Of a DNA stretch of 7,281 bases, positions 1-7,257 are shown piece by piece. The stretch is from Chloroflexota bacterium (GTDB lineage: Bacteria > Chloroflexota > Limnocylindria > P2-11E). The stretch covers positions 1 to 7,281 of the forward strand of contig VBGS01000037.1 in NCBI GenBank assembly GCA_005889445.1. The letters run 5' to 3'. Numbering within the stretch: the stretch's first letter is position 1; each line of letters starts with the position of its first letter. The notes beneath the pieces were generated by a model. The model saw only the letters and a program-made list of their open reading frames with translations. It had not been told where the DNA came from and did no database searches. Both the position numbers and the translations under genes were made by a program.

Positions 1-186
1 AAGCAGGCGGCTCAGGACGTCCCGTCCGAGCTCGTCCGTCCCGAGCGGATGCGTCAAGCCCGGACCGGCCAGACCGTGCGCCGGATCGGTGGCCTCGGGT
101 GCGATCGTCCAGAGGTACGGGCCGATGACGGCGAGGATCGCCACGGCGACCAGGAGCGCGAGGGAAAACAGGCCGACGCGGCTCAC
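1..186 (-). CDS. DppC/OppC-like ABC transporter permease, N-terminal part (cut by window edge)
   Basis: This is the second inner-membrane subunit of a peptide-type ABC importer; it would pair with the DppB-like permease encoded just upstream. Only the first 62 codons are present, and the frame runs open off the left edge. The GTG start at 186-184 forms a GTGA overlap with the stop of the preceding permease, which indicates translational coupling; a weak GAGG lies 11 bases upstream of it. The translation starts MSRVGLFSLALLVAVAILAV, a short cytoplasmic end followed by the first membrane segment (about residues 5-24). A periplasmic stretch follows, and then HPLGTDELGRDVLSRLL (about residues 46-62), the strongly conserved DppC/OppC signature after the first helix. 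The family is clear from that motif and the gene order; the dipeptide, oligopeptide, nickel or other substrate is not. The gene could not be examined for integrity beyond the edge. Confidence 0.9.
   Translation of the reverse strand, partial: MSRVGLFSLALLVAVAILAVIGPYLWTIAPEATDPAHGLAGPGLTHPLGTDELGRDVLSRLL
183..186 (-). promoter_or_regulatory. GTGA stop/start overlap between the two permease genes
   Basis: The TGA stop of the first permease (185-183) shares bases with the GTG start of the second (186-184). Four-base overlaps of this kind typically couple translation of adjacent subunits of one complex, and this one supports the GTG as the true start of the second permease. Confidence 0.85.
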
Positions 187-1085
187 GCGAGCCGGAGCCT
201 CGGATCGATGCGCGTGTAGGCGATGTCGACGACGAGGCTGGCGAGCACCGCGATCGCCGCGACGACCACCGTGAGCCCTGTCACCAAGGGGTAATCGCGG
301 CCCTGCGCTGCCTCAAGCGCGAGCCGGCCCATACCCGGCCAGCCGAAGACGGCCTCGGTGACGACGGTGCCGCCGAGCAGCCGCGGTACCAGCGCGCCGA
401 TCGCGCTGACCACGGGGATCAGCGCGTTGCGCAGCGCGTGCCGGGTGATGACGGTCCGCGGCCGCAGACCCTTCGAGTGAGCGGTCCGGATGAAGTCTTC
501 GCCGAGCACCTCGATCGTCGACGAGCGCACGAAGCGGACGACGGTCGGGAGGATCGTGGTCGCGAGCGCGAATCCGGGCAGGACCAGATGGAGCAGGCGA
601 TCGGCGACCGTGTCGGATGCGGCCGACGTCACGCCGGCTGACGGCAGCAGGCGCAGCGACACCGCAAACACGAGGATGAGCACGATGCCGAGCCAGAAGA
701 CCGGCACCGACAGTCCGATCGCGGTCACGAAGCTCAGGACATGGTCGACGGCACTTCCACGCCGGAGCGCCTGCACGATGCCGATGGGGATGCCCGCGAG
801 GATCGCGAGAAGCAGGGCCGACCCCGCGAGGATCAGCGTGTTGGGGAGCCGGTCGCCGATCCGGGACGTCACCGGCTCGTTCGTGAGGAGCGAGCTCCCC
901 AGGTCGCCGTGCACGGCGCCGGCGAGCCAGGTCACGTAACGCTCGGGGACCGGGCGGTCGAGGCCCATCGCTTTGATGAGCGCGTCGCGCTGCTCCGCGG
1001 TGACGTCGAAGCGCATCACCGAGGCCGGGCCGCCGGGCGCGAGATTCACGAAGAAGAACGTGAGGGCGCTCGCGAACACGATCAC
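183..1085 (-). CDS. DppB/OppB-like ABC transporter permease (start uncertain, possibly frameshifted at the 5' end)
   Basis: This is an integral membrane subunit of a peptide/nickel-type ABC importer, forming the translocation channel with the DppC-like partner downstream. From the GTG at 1085 it is 300 residues. The family pattern NLAPGGPASV is at about 14-23, GDLGSSLLTNEPV at about 60-72, and hydrophobic membrane segments lie near 82-105, 117-145, 165-182, 222-240 and 268-290. The cytoplasmic EAA loop that contacts the ATPase is at about 200-230 (RTAHSKGLRPR, then RHALRNALIPVV), and the conserved VFGWPGMGRLALEAA stretch at about 246-260. The family normally begins with a basic segment like RFLLRRLL leading into helix 1. 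Here that segment (VIRFLVQRVVSGAL) is encoded in frame at 1127-1086, upstream of the GTG, with no ATG, GTG or TTG to start it. The GTG itself has only a weak GGGGG five bases upstream. The 3' end overlaps the next permease by four bases. Family assignment is secure; the true N-terminus is not. Confidence 0.9.
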   Translation of the reverse strand: MIVFASALTFFFVNLAPGGPASVMRFDVTAEQRDALIKAMGLDRPVPERYVTWLAGAVHGDLGSSLLTNEPVTSRIGDRLPNTLILAGSALLLAILAGIPIGIVQALRRGSAVDHVLSFVTAIGLSVPVFWLGIVLILVFAVSLRLLPSAGVTSAASDTVADRLLHLVLPGFALATTILPTVVRFVRSSTIEVLGEDFIRTAHSKGLRPRTVITRHALRNALIPVVSAIGALVPRLLGGTVVTEAVFGWPGMGRLALEAAQGRDYPLVTGLTVVVAAIAVLASLVVDIAYTRIDPRLRLA

Positions 1086-1156
1086 GAGCGCCCCCGATAC
1101 GACTCGCTGAACGAGGAAGCGGATTACTGCCGGAGAGGCCAGGCCTCGGAGGTCAT
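1086..1156 (-). other. Out-of-frame coupled ATG and orphaned N-terminal codons of the permease
   Basis: The stop of the binding-protein gene (TGA, 1155-1153) overlaps an ATG (1156-1154) as ATGA, the usual coupled-start arrangement. Read from that ATG, the frame gives MTSEAWPLRQ and stops at TAA (1126-1124). The conserved permease N-terminus VIRFLVQRVVSGAL is encoded at 1127-1086 in the neighbouring frame, continuous with the GTG-started frame. One extra base near 1127-1124 would fuse the two into MTSEAWPLRQVIRFLVQ..., giving a 324-residue protein with a normal first helix. I see no classical slippery heptamer at the junction. The alternatives are a sequencing or assembly deletion, a genuine frameshift, an unusual start codon (CTG at 1142 is the only near-start in frame here), or use of the GTG at 1085. 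Confidence 0.7.
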
Positions 1157-2790
1157 TTCTTGGCCAACCACCATTCGCCGATGTACTGCACCGCGTCGCG
1201 GAGGCCGAGCTCCGGGACGCCCTTGAGCGACGAGCTCAGCACGTCGACCTCCTGCGGGTACCAGAGGAAGAGGTACGGCAGCGTCTCCGAGGTATAGGCC
1301 TGCAGTTGCTTGTAGACGGCCTTGCGCGACTCGAGATCGCTCGCGCTCTGCCCCTGCACGAGCAGGTCGTCGAGCTTGGGGTCCTGGTAGCCAGGGATGT
1401 TGAAGCCCTTGCCCGCCGCGCTCGAGTGGTAGTAGGGGAACACGTCCGGGTCGCTCGGGTACGTCCACCAGTTCACCGTCGCCGTGTAGTCACGTCGAAC
1501 GACGTCCTTCTGGATGTACGAGTTCCATTCCATGGTGTTGAGGTCCGCGATGACGCCGACCTTCTTGAGGTCCTGCTGGATCAGCGCGTTGACCGGCTCG
1601 AGCACCCCACGCTGCCCGACGTCCATCGTGAACTTGAACGGCTGCCCGTTCTTCTGGAGCACGCCATCCGGACCGGCCGTCCATCCGGCCTGCGTGAGGA
1701 GGTCCTTCGCCTTCGTCGGGTCGTACGGGTACTTCGACGCGAGCGACGGGTCGTAGTACGCCGCGAGCGCCGGGGTGATCGGCGAGTTCGCGATCGACCC
1801 GTATCCGAGCTCGACCGACTTGATGATCGCCTGGCGGTCGATGGCCTGAACGAACGCCTGACGGACGCGAACGTCGGTGAACCGCGAGTCTGTCTGATTG
1901 AGCGCGAGCCAGTAGTACTGGACGAGCGGGCGCGACGCGACGACGAGACCGCTCGCGCTCTTCACGCGGTCAACGGCGGCCTTGTTGTCGAGGATCATGA
2001 TCTGCAGGTCGCCCGACAGCGCCTGAGCGATCTGCGTGTTGGCATCGGGCACCACCGTGAAGACGATCTTGTCGAGATACGCCTTCGGCCCGAAGTAGTT
2101 GTCGTTCCGAACGAGCGAGACGCTCTGACCCGAGGTGTATTTCTCGACCTTGAAGGGGCCGGTGCTCACGGGCACGCCCTTGTTGAACGATGTCGTCGTG
2201 AGCGGATTGCCCGACGAGAGGACGCTCTTCGGCAGGATTCCCGCGTTGTACGCGAGGAACGAGGCGAGCGCGGCGAATTTGCGTGAGAGGTCGAAGCGCA
2301 CCGTGTTGGGGTCGACCACGGTCACGCTCTTCACTGCCGCGTAGCTCGCGCGGTTCTGCGCGCCGAGGTCGGGCTTGAGCACGATGTCGTTGAAGGTGAA
2401 CGCGACGTCGTCCGCCGAGAACGGCGAGCCGTCGCTCCACTTCATCCCGCTGCGCAGCTTGAACGTCCAGCTCAGGCCGTCGGGCGCGATCGTCCAGCTC
2501 TCCGCCAGATCCGGCGCGGGCGCGAGGTCCTTCCCGGGTTTGGTCAGCCCCTCGAAGATCACGCGGTTGATGAACAGCGATTCGACGAACGCGTTCGGGC
2601 TCCAGGGGTTGAGCGTGGGGTCGGCGGTGATCGGGATCGTCACGATCCCGCCGGCCACCGGCGCGCCGGCGGCCGCGGATGGGGCGGTCGAGCCCCCGGG
2701 CTGACCTGCGCCCGTGCAGGCCGAGATGGCAAGTGCGACCACAAATAGGAGCGCGAGCGGTCGCGGCGACGTGCGTAGGAGACCCTGCAT
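1153..2790 (-). CDS. ABC transporter substrate-binding lipoprotein, family 5 (peptide/nickel type)
   Basis: This is the extracytoplasmic solute receptor of the importer; it captures ligand and delivers it to the two permeases encoded next. It is 545 residues, normal for the DppA/OppA family. The N-terminus is a lipoprotein signal: basic residues, a hydrophobic core (about 12-22), and the lipobox ISAC with the lipid-modified cysteine at residue 25. An Ala/Gly/Ser/Pro-rich linker follows to about residue 48. The mature fold shows family-5 hallmarks: a DPTLNPW strand near 57-63, LAESW near 95-99 followed by LSWTFKLRSGMKWSDGSPF (about 106-124) and SADDVAFTF (125-133), and later STGPFKVEKY and NDNYF. 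PITPALAAYYDPSLASKY and DPTKAKDLLTQAGW are also typical. The ATG at 2790 has a strong purine-rich ribosome site five bases upstream. The gene lies 51 bases after the glutamate synthase and its stop overlaps an ATG by four bases. Peptides are the default guess for the ligand; nickel, sugars or other amines also occur in this family. Confidence 0.95.
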   Translation of the reverse strand: MQGLLRTSPRPLALLFVVALAISACTGAGQPGGSTAPSAAAGAPVAGGIVTIPITADPTLNPWSPNAFVESLFINRVIFEGLTKPGKDLAPAPDLAESWTIAPDGLSWTFKLRSGMKWSDGSPFSADDVAFTFNDIVLKPDLGAQNRASYAAVKSVTVVDPNTVRFDLSRKFAALASFLAYNAGILPKSVLSSGNPLTTTSFNKGVPVSTGPFKVEKYTSGQSVSLVRNDNYFGPKAYLDKIVFTVVPDANTQIAQALSGDLQIMILDNKAAVDRVKSASGLVVASRPLVQYYWLALNQTDSRFTDVRVRQAFVQAIDRQAIIKSVELGYGSIANSPITPALAAYYDPSLASKYPYDPTKAKDLLTQAGWTAGPDGVLQKNGQPFKFTMDVGQRGVLEPVNALIQQDLKKVGVIADLNTMEWNSYIQKDVVRRDYTATVNWWTYPSDPDVFPYYHSSAAGKGFNIPGYQDPKLDDLLVQGQSASDLESRKAVYKQLQAYTSETLPYLFLWYPQEVDVLSSSLKGVPELGLRDAVQYIGEWWLAKK

Positions 2791-2795
2791 GCGAT

Positions 2796-2804
2796 CCTCC
2801 CCCC
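2796..2804 (-). promoter_or_regulatory. Ribosome binding site of the substrate-binding protein gene
   Basis: On the minus strand a GGGGGGAGG run ends five bases before the ATG at 2790-2788. This is a near-ideal Shine-Dalgarno match and spacing, and it fixes the start that gives the complete lipoprotein signal peptide. Confidence 0.85.
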
Positions 2805-2841
2805 GAGGCGTGTCGGGCCGAAGTCTACCGCCGGTCCGGGA

Positions 2842-5800
2842 TCACTCGGTCGAAACGGTCTGGTCGGTGATCTCGGTCCCTGGGCGCACGACGCGGAAGC
2901 TCGCGCCAGGGTCGGCGAGCAGCTCGCCGACGGCCTCCGCCGCCTCGTGCTGTTCGGTCTGTCGCAGCTCCTCGGCGTAGGCGTCGAGCAACGCGCGGAG
3001 ATCGCCGAGATCCTCCTCTCGCGGCGGCCGCATGTGGACCTTCGCTCCCTTTGCGAAGCGTTCGCGCAGTCCCGCGTCGTCGAGACCGCGACTCGGATCG
3101 TGGCGCAGATACACCACACCACCGCTCATGCCCGAGCAGATCCACCGGCCCGGGTCGCCGAGGACGACGGCCTTGCCACCGGTCATGTACTCGAACGCGA
3201 AGCCACGAAGATCGCCGCCGAAGACGAGCTCGGCACCCGACAGGCGGATCGCGGCGCGCGCGTCGGCCCCGCCTTGAACGAAGAAGCGCCCGCGCTGCGC
3301 GCCGTAGGCGAAGCACTTGCCGACGGATCCGTCGACGAACCGACCATCCGCGTTGCGCGCTTTCAGGACCGCGGCCACGCCGCCGAGCGCGGTCTTGGCC
3401 GCCCCATCCTGCGCGCCGCCGCGGAGCGTCAGCGCGACGCCGTCGGTCGCGTACGCGGCGAAGCCGTTCCCCGCGACCGAACCCTCGCGGAACGTCGCGG
3501 CGATGTCCTCCACGCGCGAGCCCGCGATCCGCAGGCGCGCGAGCTCACCGGACGCGTCGGTCGCGACGAAGCGGTCGTTCGACCGGAGCGTCCGTTCGCC
3601 TTCGGCCTCCTCCGCGAACGCGCCGGCGACGACGCGCACCTCGCGGCGCCCGGGCGGCGTCCACTCCACCGGCGCGACCAGGTCGCTCAGGTCGACCCGA
3701 TCGAGGCCGCGTACCTGCGCGAGCAGGTCCCTGCGACCGACGAGATCGCTGGTCGCGCGGACGCCGAGTCGCGCGGCGATGAGCGCGAGCTCTTCGCGGA
3801 GCGCGCCGAAGAACCGCGTGAGGTTCAGGACGGCGCGCTCGAACTCGCGCGGCTCGAACCGCTTCACGCCGCGCTCGGTCGCCTCGACCGCGGACTCGAT
3901 CTGCGTGGCGATGCCGACGTGACAGGTGTCGAGCTGGCAACCCCGGCAGATCGTGCAGCCGATCGCGACCATGGCGAGCGTCCCGAATCCAACGCGGTCC
4001 GCGCCAAGGCAGAGCATCTTCGCGACGTCGAGCGCGCTCTTCATACCGCCGTCGCACCAGATCTCGACGAGGCCGCGAAGTCCCGACGCCACCAGAGCCT
4101 GATGCGCCTGGGCGACGCCGATCTCGACCGGAAGCCCCGCTCGGCGAAGCGCGTGCTGGCGCGCGGCGCCGGTACCTCCGTCGAACCCGGAGAGCGTGAC
4201 GATGTCCGCGCCCGATTTCGCGATACCGACCGCGATGACGCCGATGTCGGGCACGACCGGGACCTTGACGGCGACGCGCGCGCGCGGGTTCACCGTCTTG
4301 AGCTCGTGGACGACCTGGGCGAGATCCTCGATGGAGTAGATGTCGTGGTTGTTGCTCGGCGAGATGAGGTCGACCCCGGGCTGCGCGTTGCGCGCGAGCG
4401 CCACCTTCTTCGACACCTTGCGCGCCGGGAGGTGTCCGCCTTCGCCGGGCTTCGCGCCCTGGCCGATCTTGATCTCCAGGTAGTTCGAGGAATTCGCGAG
4501 GAGCGCGGACACGCCAAAGCGGCCGGAGGCGATCTGCTGCCCGCGATTGCGCGGGTATCGGCCGATGAGGTCCGGCAGCTCGCCCCCCTCGCCGTTGATG
4601 CAGAGCATGTCGAGCCGCGCCATCGCCTCGGCGTACGCGCGGTACGCGGTCTCGCCCTGCGAGCCGAACGACATCGACGAGATGTAGAACGGAGCCGCGT
4701 GCTCGCCGGCCGAGGTGTCAGCCGGGACGTCGACGTCCGCGCCGAGATCGGCACGCACGTCGATGAGGTGTCGCAGCGACACGGGATGAGTCGTCTCGAG
4801 CTCGCGGAGCCGTTCCGCATAGGTCACGTAAGACGCCTCGCCGTTGGCGACCGAAAGCGCGGCCTTCCACGCTCTGGGCCAGATGCGGAACGCGGGCTCC
4901 ATGCGCGCGTCGCGGCGCTCGCGCAGCATCGAGGCGCGCGCGAAGCCCTCGTCCGCGATCCGCTCCCAGCCGAGCCCGGCGTCGTCGCTCGCGCAGAAGG
5001 TCTCGATCCCCAGGAATCGGGCGAGCTCGGGCGCGAGGCCGACCCCGGACAGCTGCCGGCCGTAGCCGCGGAGCTCGTGCACCCCGAGCGTCGACATCAC
5101 CTTCTCGATGCCCTTTCGCAGGGCCTCGATGAGATTGGTGAGCGCGTCCGGGTCGCTCGTGGCGACCGCGTACTCGAGGAGCAGATAGGGATTCACCGCG
5201 TCGGCACCCAGTGCGAGCGCGACCATCAGGTCGTGGAGGTTGCGCAGGCTTCCCGCCGAGAGGACGACCGCGCAGTCGCGGCGGAGCGTGGGCTGCGCGA
5301 CCAGTGCACGGTGCGCGGCCGCGACGACCAGCAACGGATCGAGCCACGCGCGGCCCTCGCGAAGCACGCCATCGTCACGAACGAGGACGAGCCGCGAGCC
5401 GGCGCGAACCGCGCGGGCCGACTCCGCGCCGAGCCGCGCGAGCGCGTCGAGGGGATGCTCTTCCCAGTCTCGGTCGGCCTCGAGGATCACCGGCGCGGCG
5501 ACGCCGTCGTGCGCGAAACGCGCGATCACGTCCTCGAGGAGCCAGGTGCCCTTCTTGCGCGCCAACCCGCGGAAATCATCGCTGCGGACTCCTGTCTCCG
5601 CCGGGTGCCCGCCGAGGAGGATCGGCGTCGCTAGCTCGATCCAGGAACGCGAGTCATGCGCCTGCGGAGCGGGACGCGGACCGAGGAGCACACGCGTCGA
5701 GAAGTGCTCGATCTCGCGCTCGCGATCGATGGCTGGGTTCGTCACGACCGCGACGGTCTCGTGGAGATGGTCCGCGAGGTTCGCGCGCGGGGCGAGCGCG

Positions 5801-7248
5801 GCGAGCGGGCCGTCGTATCCGAGCGATCCGATCGGCTCGTTGCCCGTCTGGATCATGAAGGTGGCCATCTTCAGGTCGTCCGGCTCGAACCCGAGCGCCG
5901 CGAACTGGCGCTCGCGGCGTACCGACACGTCGTCGACCTCGTCGGGCGGCGTCCCGATCTCGAATCGCCTCATCCGCGCGCGTGGGTCCCCGATGAGGAG
6001 CGGCTCGGCCGGACCCCCGCAGTCGAGCCGCGTGCGAAGGCCGCCGAGCGAGACGCCGCGCAGACGCCGCGCGGTCAGGAATCGCTCGCGCACCGCATCC
6101 TGATCGAGGAAGCGCCAGCCACGATGATCGCGGCGCAGCGCGACACGCTCGCCCGGTCCGAGCGGGACCGGATCGGTGACGTACCGCGCGAGCGGCACGA
6201 ACCCGCGCTCGCTCGCGAAGACGTGCTCGTCGGGCGTCTCGACATGCCAGAGCGGCCGGAGCCCGAGCGCGTCGACGCCGAAGACGCAGGTGTCGCCGAT
6301 CCGCGCGAGGATCGCGGCGGGACCCTGTGCGAGCGGACCCATCGCGGCTCGGGCCTGGACGTACACGTCCTGCAGGTCGCCGCTCATGCGCTTCATCTCG
6401 TTGACGATCGGCGGGAACAGCAGCTCGATCGCCTCGACCGCGGTGAGGCCGTGCCGGATCACGAGGCCGCGGATGACCGCATCCACGTCCTGCGAATCGC
6501 TCCCATCCCGCGAAAGCACCAGGCCGAGCGCACGTGACTCCTCGCGGAGGCGGCTGATCGTGTTGATCTCGCCGTTGTGCGCGAACGCCGCGAACGGCTG
6601 CACCCGCGTGAAGCTCGTCGTCGTATTCGTCGCGTAGCGGTTGTGGCCGAAGGCGACCGACGTCGCGAACCGTGGATCGCCGAGGTCGGCGAAGTACGAC
6701 ACGAGCTGATGCCCGGATCCGCGAAGCTTGTAGACGGCGCTGTGCCGCGAGAGGCTGACGACCGTCGCCGGCGTCGTCCGCTCGATCTCCACGCCGGCCT
6801 CGTACAGCGCGCGCGACCCGAGGGCGGCGCCGCGCGGAGCCAGCAGCGCGAGCTGGAGGAACCGCGGCGCTTCGGTGCGCCCCCGTGGCCCGAGCGCGGC
6901 CTCATTGGTGGTGTCGTCCCGGACGAGAAGCGTCTCGACGCCGCGGCGCGCCAGGATCGCGACGATCATCTTCGCCTCCGAGGGATCCTCGTAGAAGAAA
7001 TGACCGACCGCGAAGCGCTCGAGCTGGGTCGCGTCGCCGTCGATGCCAGCGTGGTCGAGGAGGTGCGCCCAGAGCGCGCGCGGGACGTCGGTCAGAACGC
7101 CCGCGCCGTCGCCTTCGCCATCGACCGTTCCCGAGCGATGCGCCAGGCACGCCATACCGTGGAGAACAAGGTCCAGCACCTCATGCGTCGGCCGCGCGTC
7201 CTTCCGCGCCACCGATACCAGCGCACAGGCGTCGTGCTCGCTCGCCAC
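2842..7248 (-). CDS. gltB: Glutamate synthase large subunit (divergent GltB-type, class-II glutamine amidotransferase/FMN)
   Basis: Glutamate synthase converts glutamine plus 2-oxoglutarate and reducing equivalents into two glutamates in the cytoplasm. At 1468 residues the protein is close to the usual GltB length (about 1480-1530). Domain order by residue: glutaminase about 8-390, with presumed nucleophile C8 (EHDAC), GDGAG at 46-50, RYATNT at 204-209, HNGEINT at 224-230 and GSDS at 249-252. The central linking domain is about 440-770 (VTNPAID 502-508, GADAVNPYLLLEY 681-693). The FMN/2-oxoglutarate domain is about 800-1190 (SSMSFGS 857-863, NGEGGE 885-890, GQGAKPGEGGHLP 929-941, SPSNNHDIYSIEDLAQ 963-978, GFDGGTGAA 1021-1029). 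The 3Fe-4S cysteines C1098, C1104 and C1109 are spaced Cx5Cx4C, with an extra C1101. A glycine-rich beta-helix is about 1200-1380 (EYMTGG, GMSGGVVY), followed by a helical tail. Several motifs differ from proteobacterial GltB, pointing to the separate glutamate-synthase-related clade. No small subunit (gltD) is visible. Start: GTG at 7248 with GGAGGAG just upstream. Function as glutamate synthase is likely; the electron donor is unknown. Confidence 0.93.
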   Translation of the reverse strand: MASEHDACALVSVARKDARPTHEVLDLVLHGMACLAHRSGTVDGEGDGAGVLTDVPRALWAHLLDHAGIDGDATQLERFAVGHFFYEDPSEAKMIVAILARRGVETLLVRDDTTNEAALGPRGRTEAPRFLQLALLAPRGAALGSRALYEAGVEIERTTPATVVSLSRHSAVYKLRGSGHQLVSYFADLGDPRFATSVAFGHNRYATNTTTSFTRVQPFAAFAHNGEINTISRLREESRALGLVLSRDGSDSQDVDAVIRGLVIRHGLTAVEAIELLFPPIVNEMKRMSGDLQDVYVQARAAMGPLAQGPAAILARIGDTCVFGVDALGLRPLWHVETPDEHVFASERGFVPLARYVTDPVPLGPGERVALRRDHRGWRFLDQDAVRERFLTARRLRGVSLGGLRTRLDCGGPAEPLLIGDPRARMRRFEIGTPPDEVDDVSVRRERQFAALGFEPDDLKMATFMIQTGNEPIGSLGYDGPLAALAPRANLADHLHETVAVVTNPAIDREREIEHFSTRVLLGPRPAPQAHDSRSWIELATPILLGGHPAETGVRSDDFRGLARKKGTWLLEDVIARFAHDGVAAPVILEADRDWEEHPLDALARLGAESARAVRAGSRLVLVRDDGVLREGRAWLDPLLVVAAAHRALVAQPTLRRDCAVVLSAGSLRNLHDLMVALALGADAVNPYLLLEYAVATSDPDALTNLIEALRKGIEKVMSTLGVHELRGYGRQLSGVGLAPELARFLGIETFCASDDAGLGWERIADEGFARASMLRERRDARMEPAFRIWPRAWKAALSVANGEASYVTYAERLRELETTHPVSLRHLIDVRADLGADVDVPADTSAGEHAAPFYISSMSFGSQGETAYRAYAEAMARLDMLCINGEGGELPDLIGRYPRNRGQQIASGRFGVSALLANSSNYLEIKIGQGAKPGEGGHLPARKVSKKVALARNAQPGVDLISPSNNHDIYSIEDLAQVVHELKTVNPRARVAVKVPVVPDIGVIAVGIAKSGADIVTLSGFDGGTGAARQHALRRAGLPVEIGVAQAHQALVASGLRGLVEIWCDGGMKSALDVAKMLCLGADRVGFGTLAMVAIGCTICRGCQLDTCHVGIATQIESAVEATERGVKRFEPREFERAVLNLTRFFGALREELALIAARLGVRATSDLVGRRDLLAQVRGLDRVDLSDLVAPVEWTPPGRREVRVVAGAFAEEAEGERTLRSNDRFVATDASGELARLRIAGSRVEDIAATFREGSVAGNGFAAYATDGVALTLRGGAQDGAAKTALGGVAAVLKARNADGRFVDGSVGKCFAYGAQRGRFFVQGGADARAAIRLSGAELVFGGDLRGFAFEYMTGGKAVVLGDPGRWICSGMSGGVVYLRHDPSRGLDDAGLRERFAKGAKVHMRPPREEDLGDLRALLDAYAEELRQTEQHEAAEAVGELLADPGASFRVVRPGTEITDQTVSTE

Positions 7249-7250
7249 AT

Positions 7251-7257
7251 CTCCTCC
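7251..7257 (-). promoter_or_regulatory. Ribosome binding site of the glutamate synthase gene
   Basis: On the minus strand GGAGGAG is followed by ATGTGG. The GTG at 7248-7246 is in the coding frame; the ATG at 7250-7248 that overlaps it is out of frame. The core GGAGG is four bases from the GTG, rather close. The coding frame stays open, without any start codon, from the GTG to the right edge (7281), so an earlier start beyond the window cannot be excluded. Confidence 0.65.

Noticed and set aside
1..274. Small plus-strand open frame (89-274) overlapping the permease junction
   Set aside because: Its translation is Arg/Ala/Pro-rich low complexity. The region is fully accounted for by the conserved minus-strand DppB end and DppC start.
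1306..2286. A 326-codon open frame on the plus strand opposite the substrate-binding protein gene
   Set aside because: It has the same Arg/Glu/Val/Asp-rich antisense composition, no family motifs and no convincing context; the minus-strand protein explains the region.
2791..2841. Possible terminator or internal promoter in the gap between the glutamate synthase and the binding-protein gene
   Set aside because: Reading the minus strand I find only very short complementary stretches and no U-tract. A TAGACT resembles a -10 box but lacks a good -35 at 16-18 bases. Neither is strong enough to annotate.
4270..4290. Alternating GC run (gcgcgcgcg) suggestive of Z-DNA or a repeat
   Set aside because: It is short, coding, and expected at this GC content within the FMN domain of the glutamate synthase.
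2947..5634. An 895-codon open frame on the plus strand opposite the glutamate synthase gene
   Set aside because: It lies wholly antisense to a gene with clear conserved domains. Its translation is dominated by R, E, D, A and V with no recognisable fold or motif, as expected when a GC-rich gene with G/C third positions is read backwards.
7097..7250. Short frame opened by the out-of-frame ATG at 7250
   Set aside because: The product would be about 50 residues rich in Arg and Trp, inside the conserved glutaminase N-terminus. There is no sign of selection for that frame.
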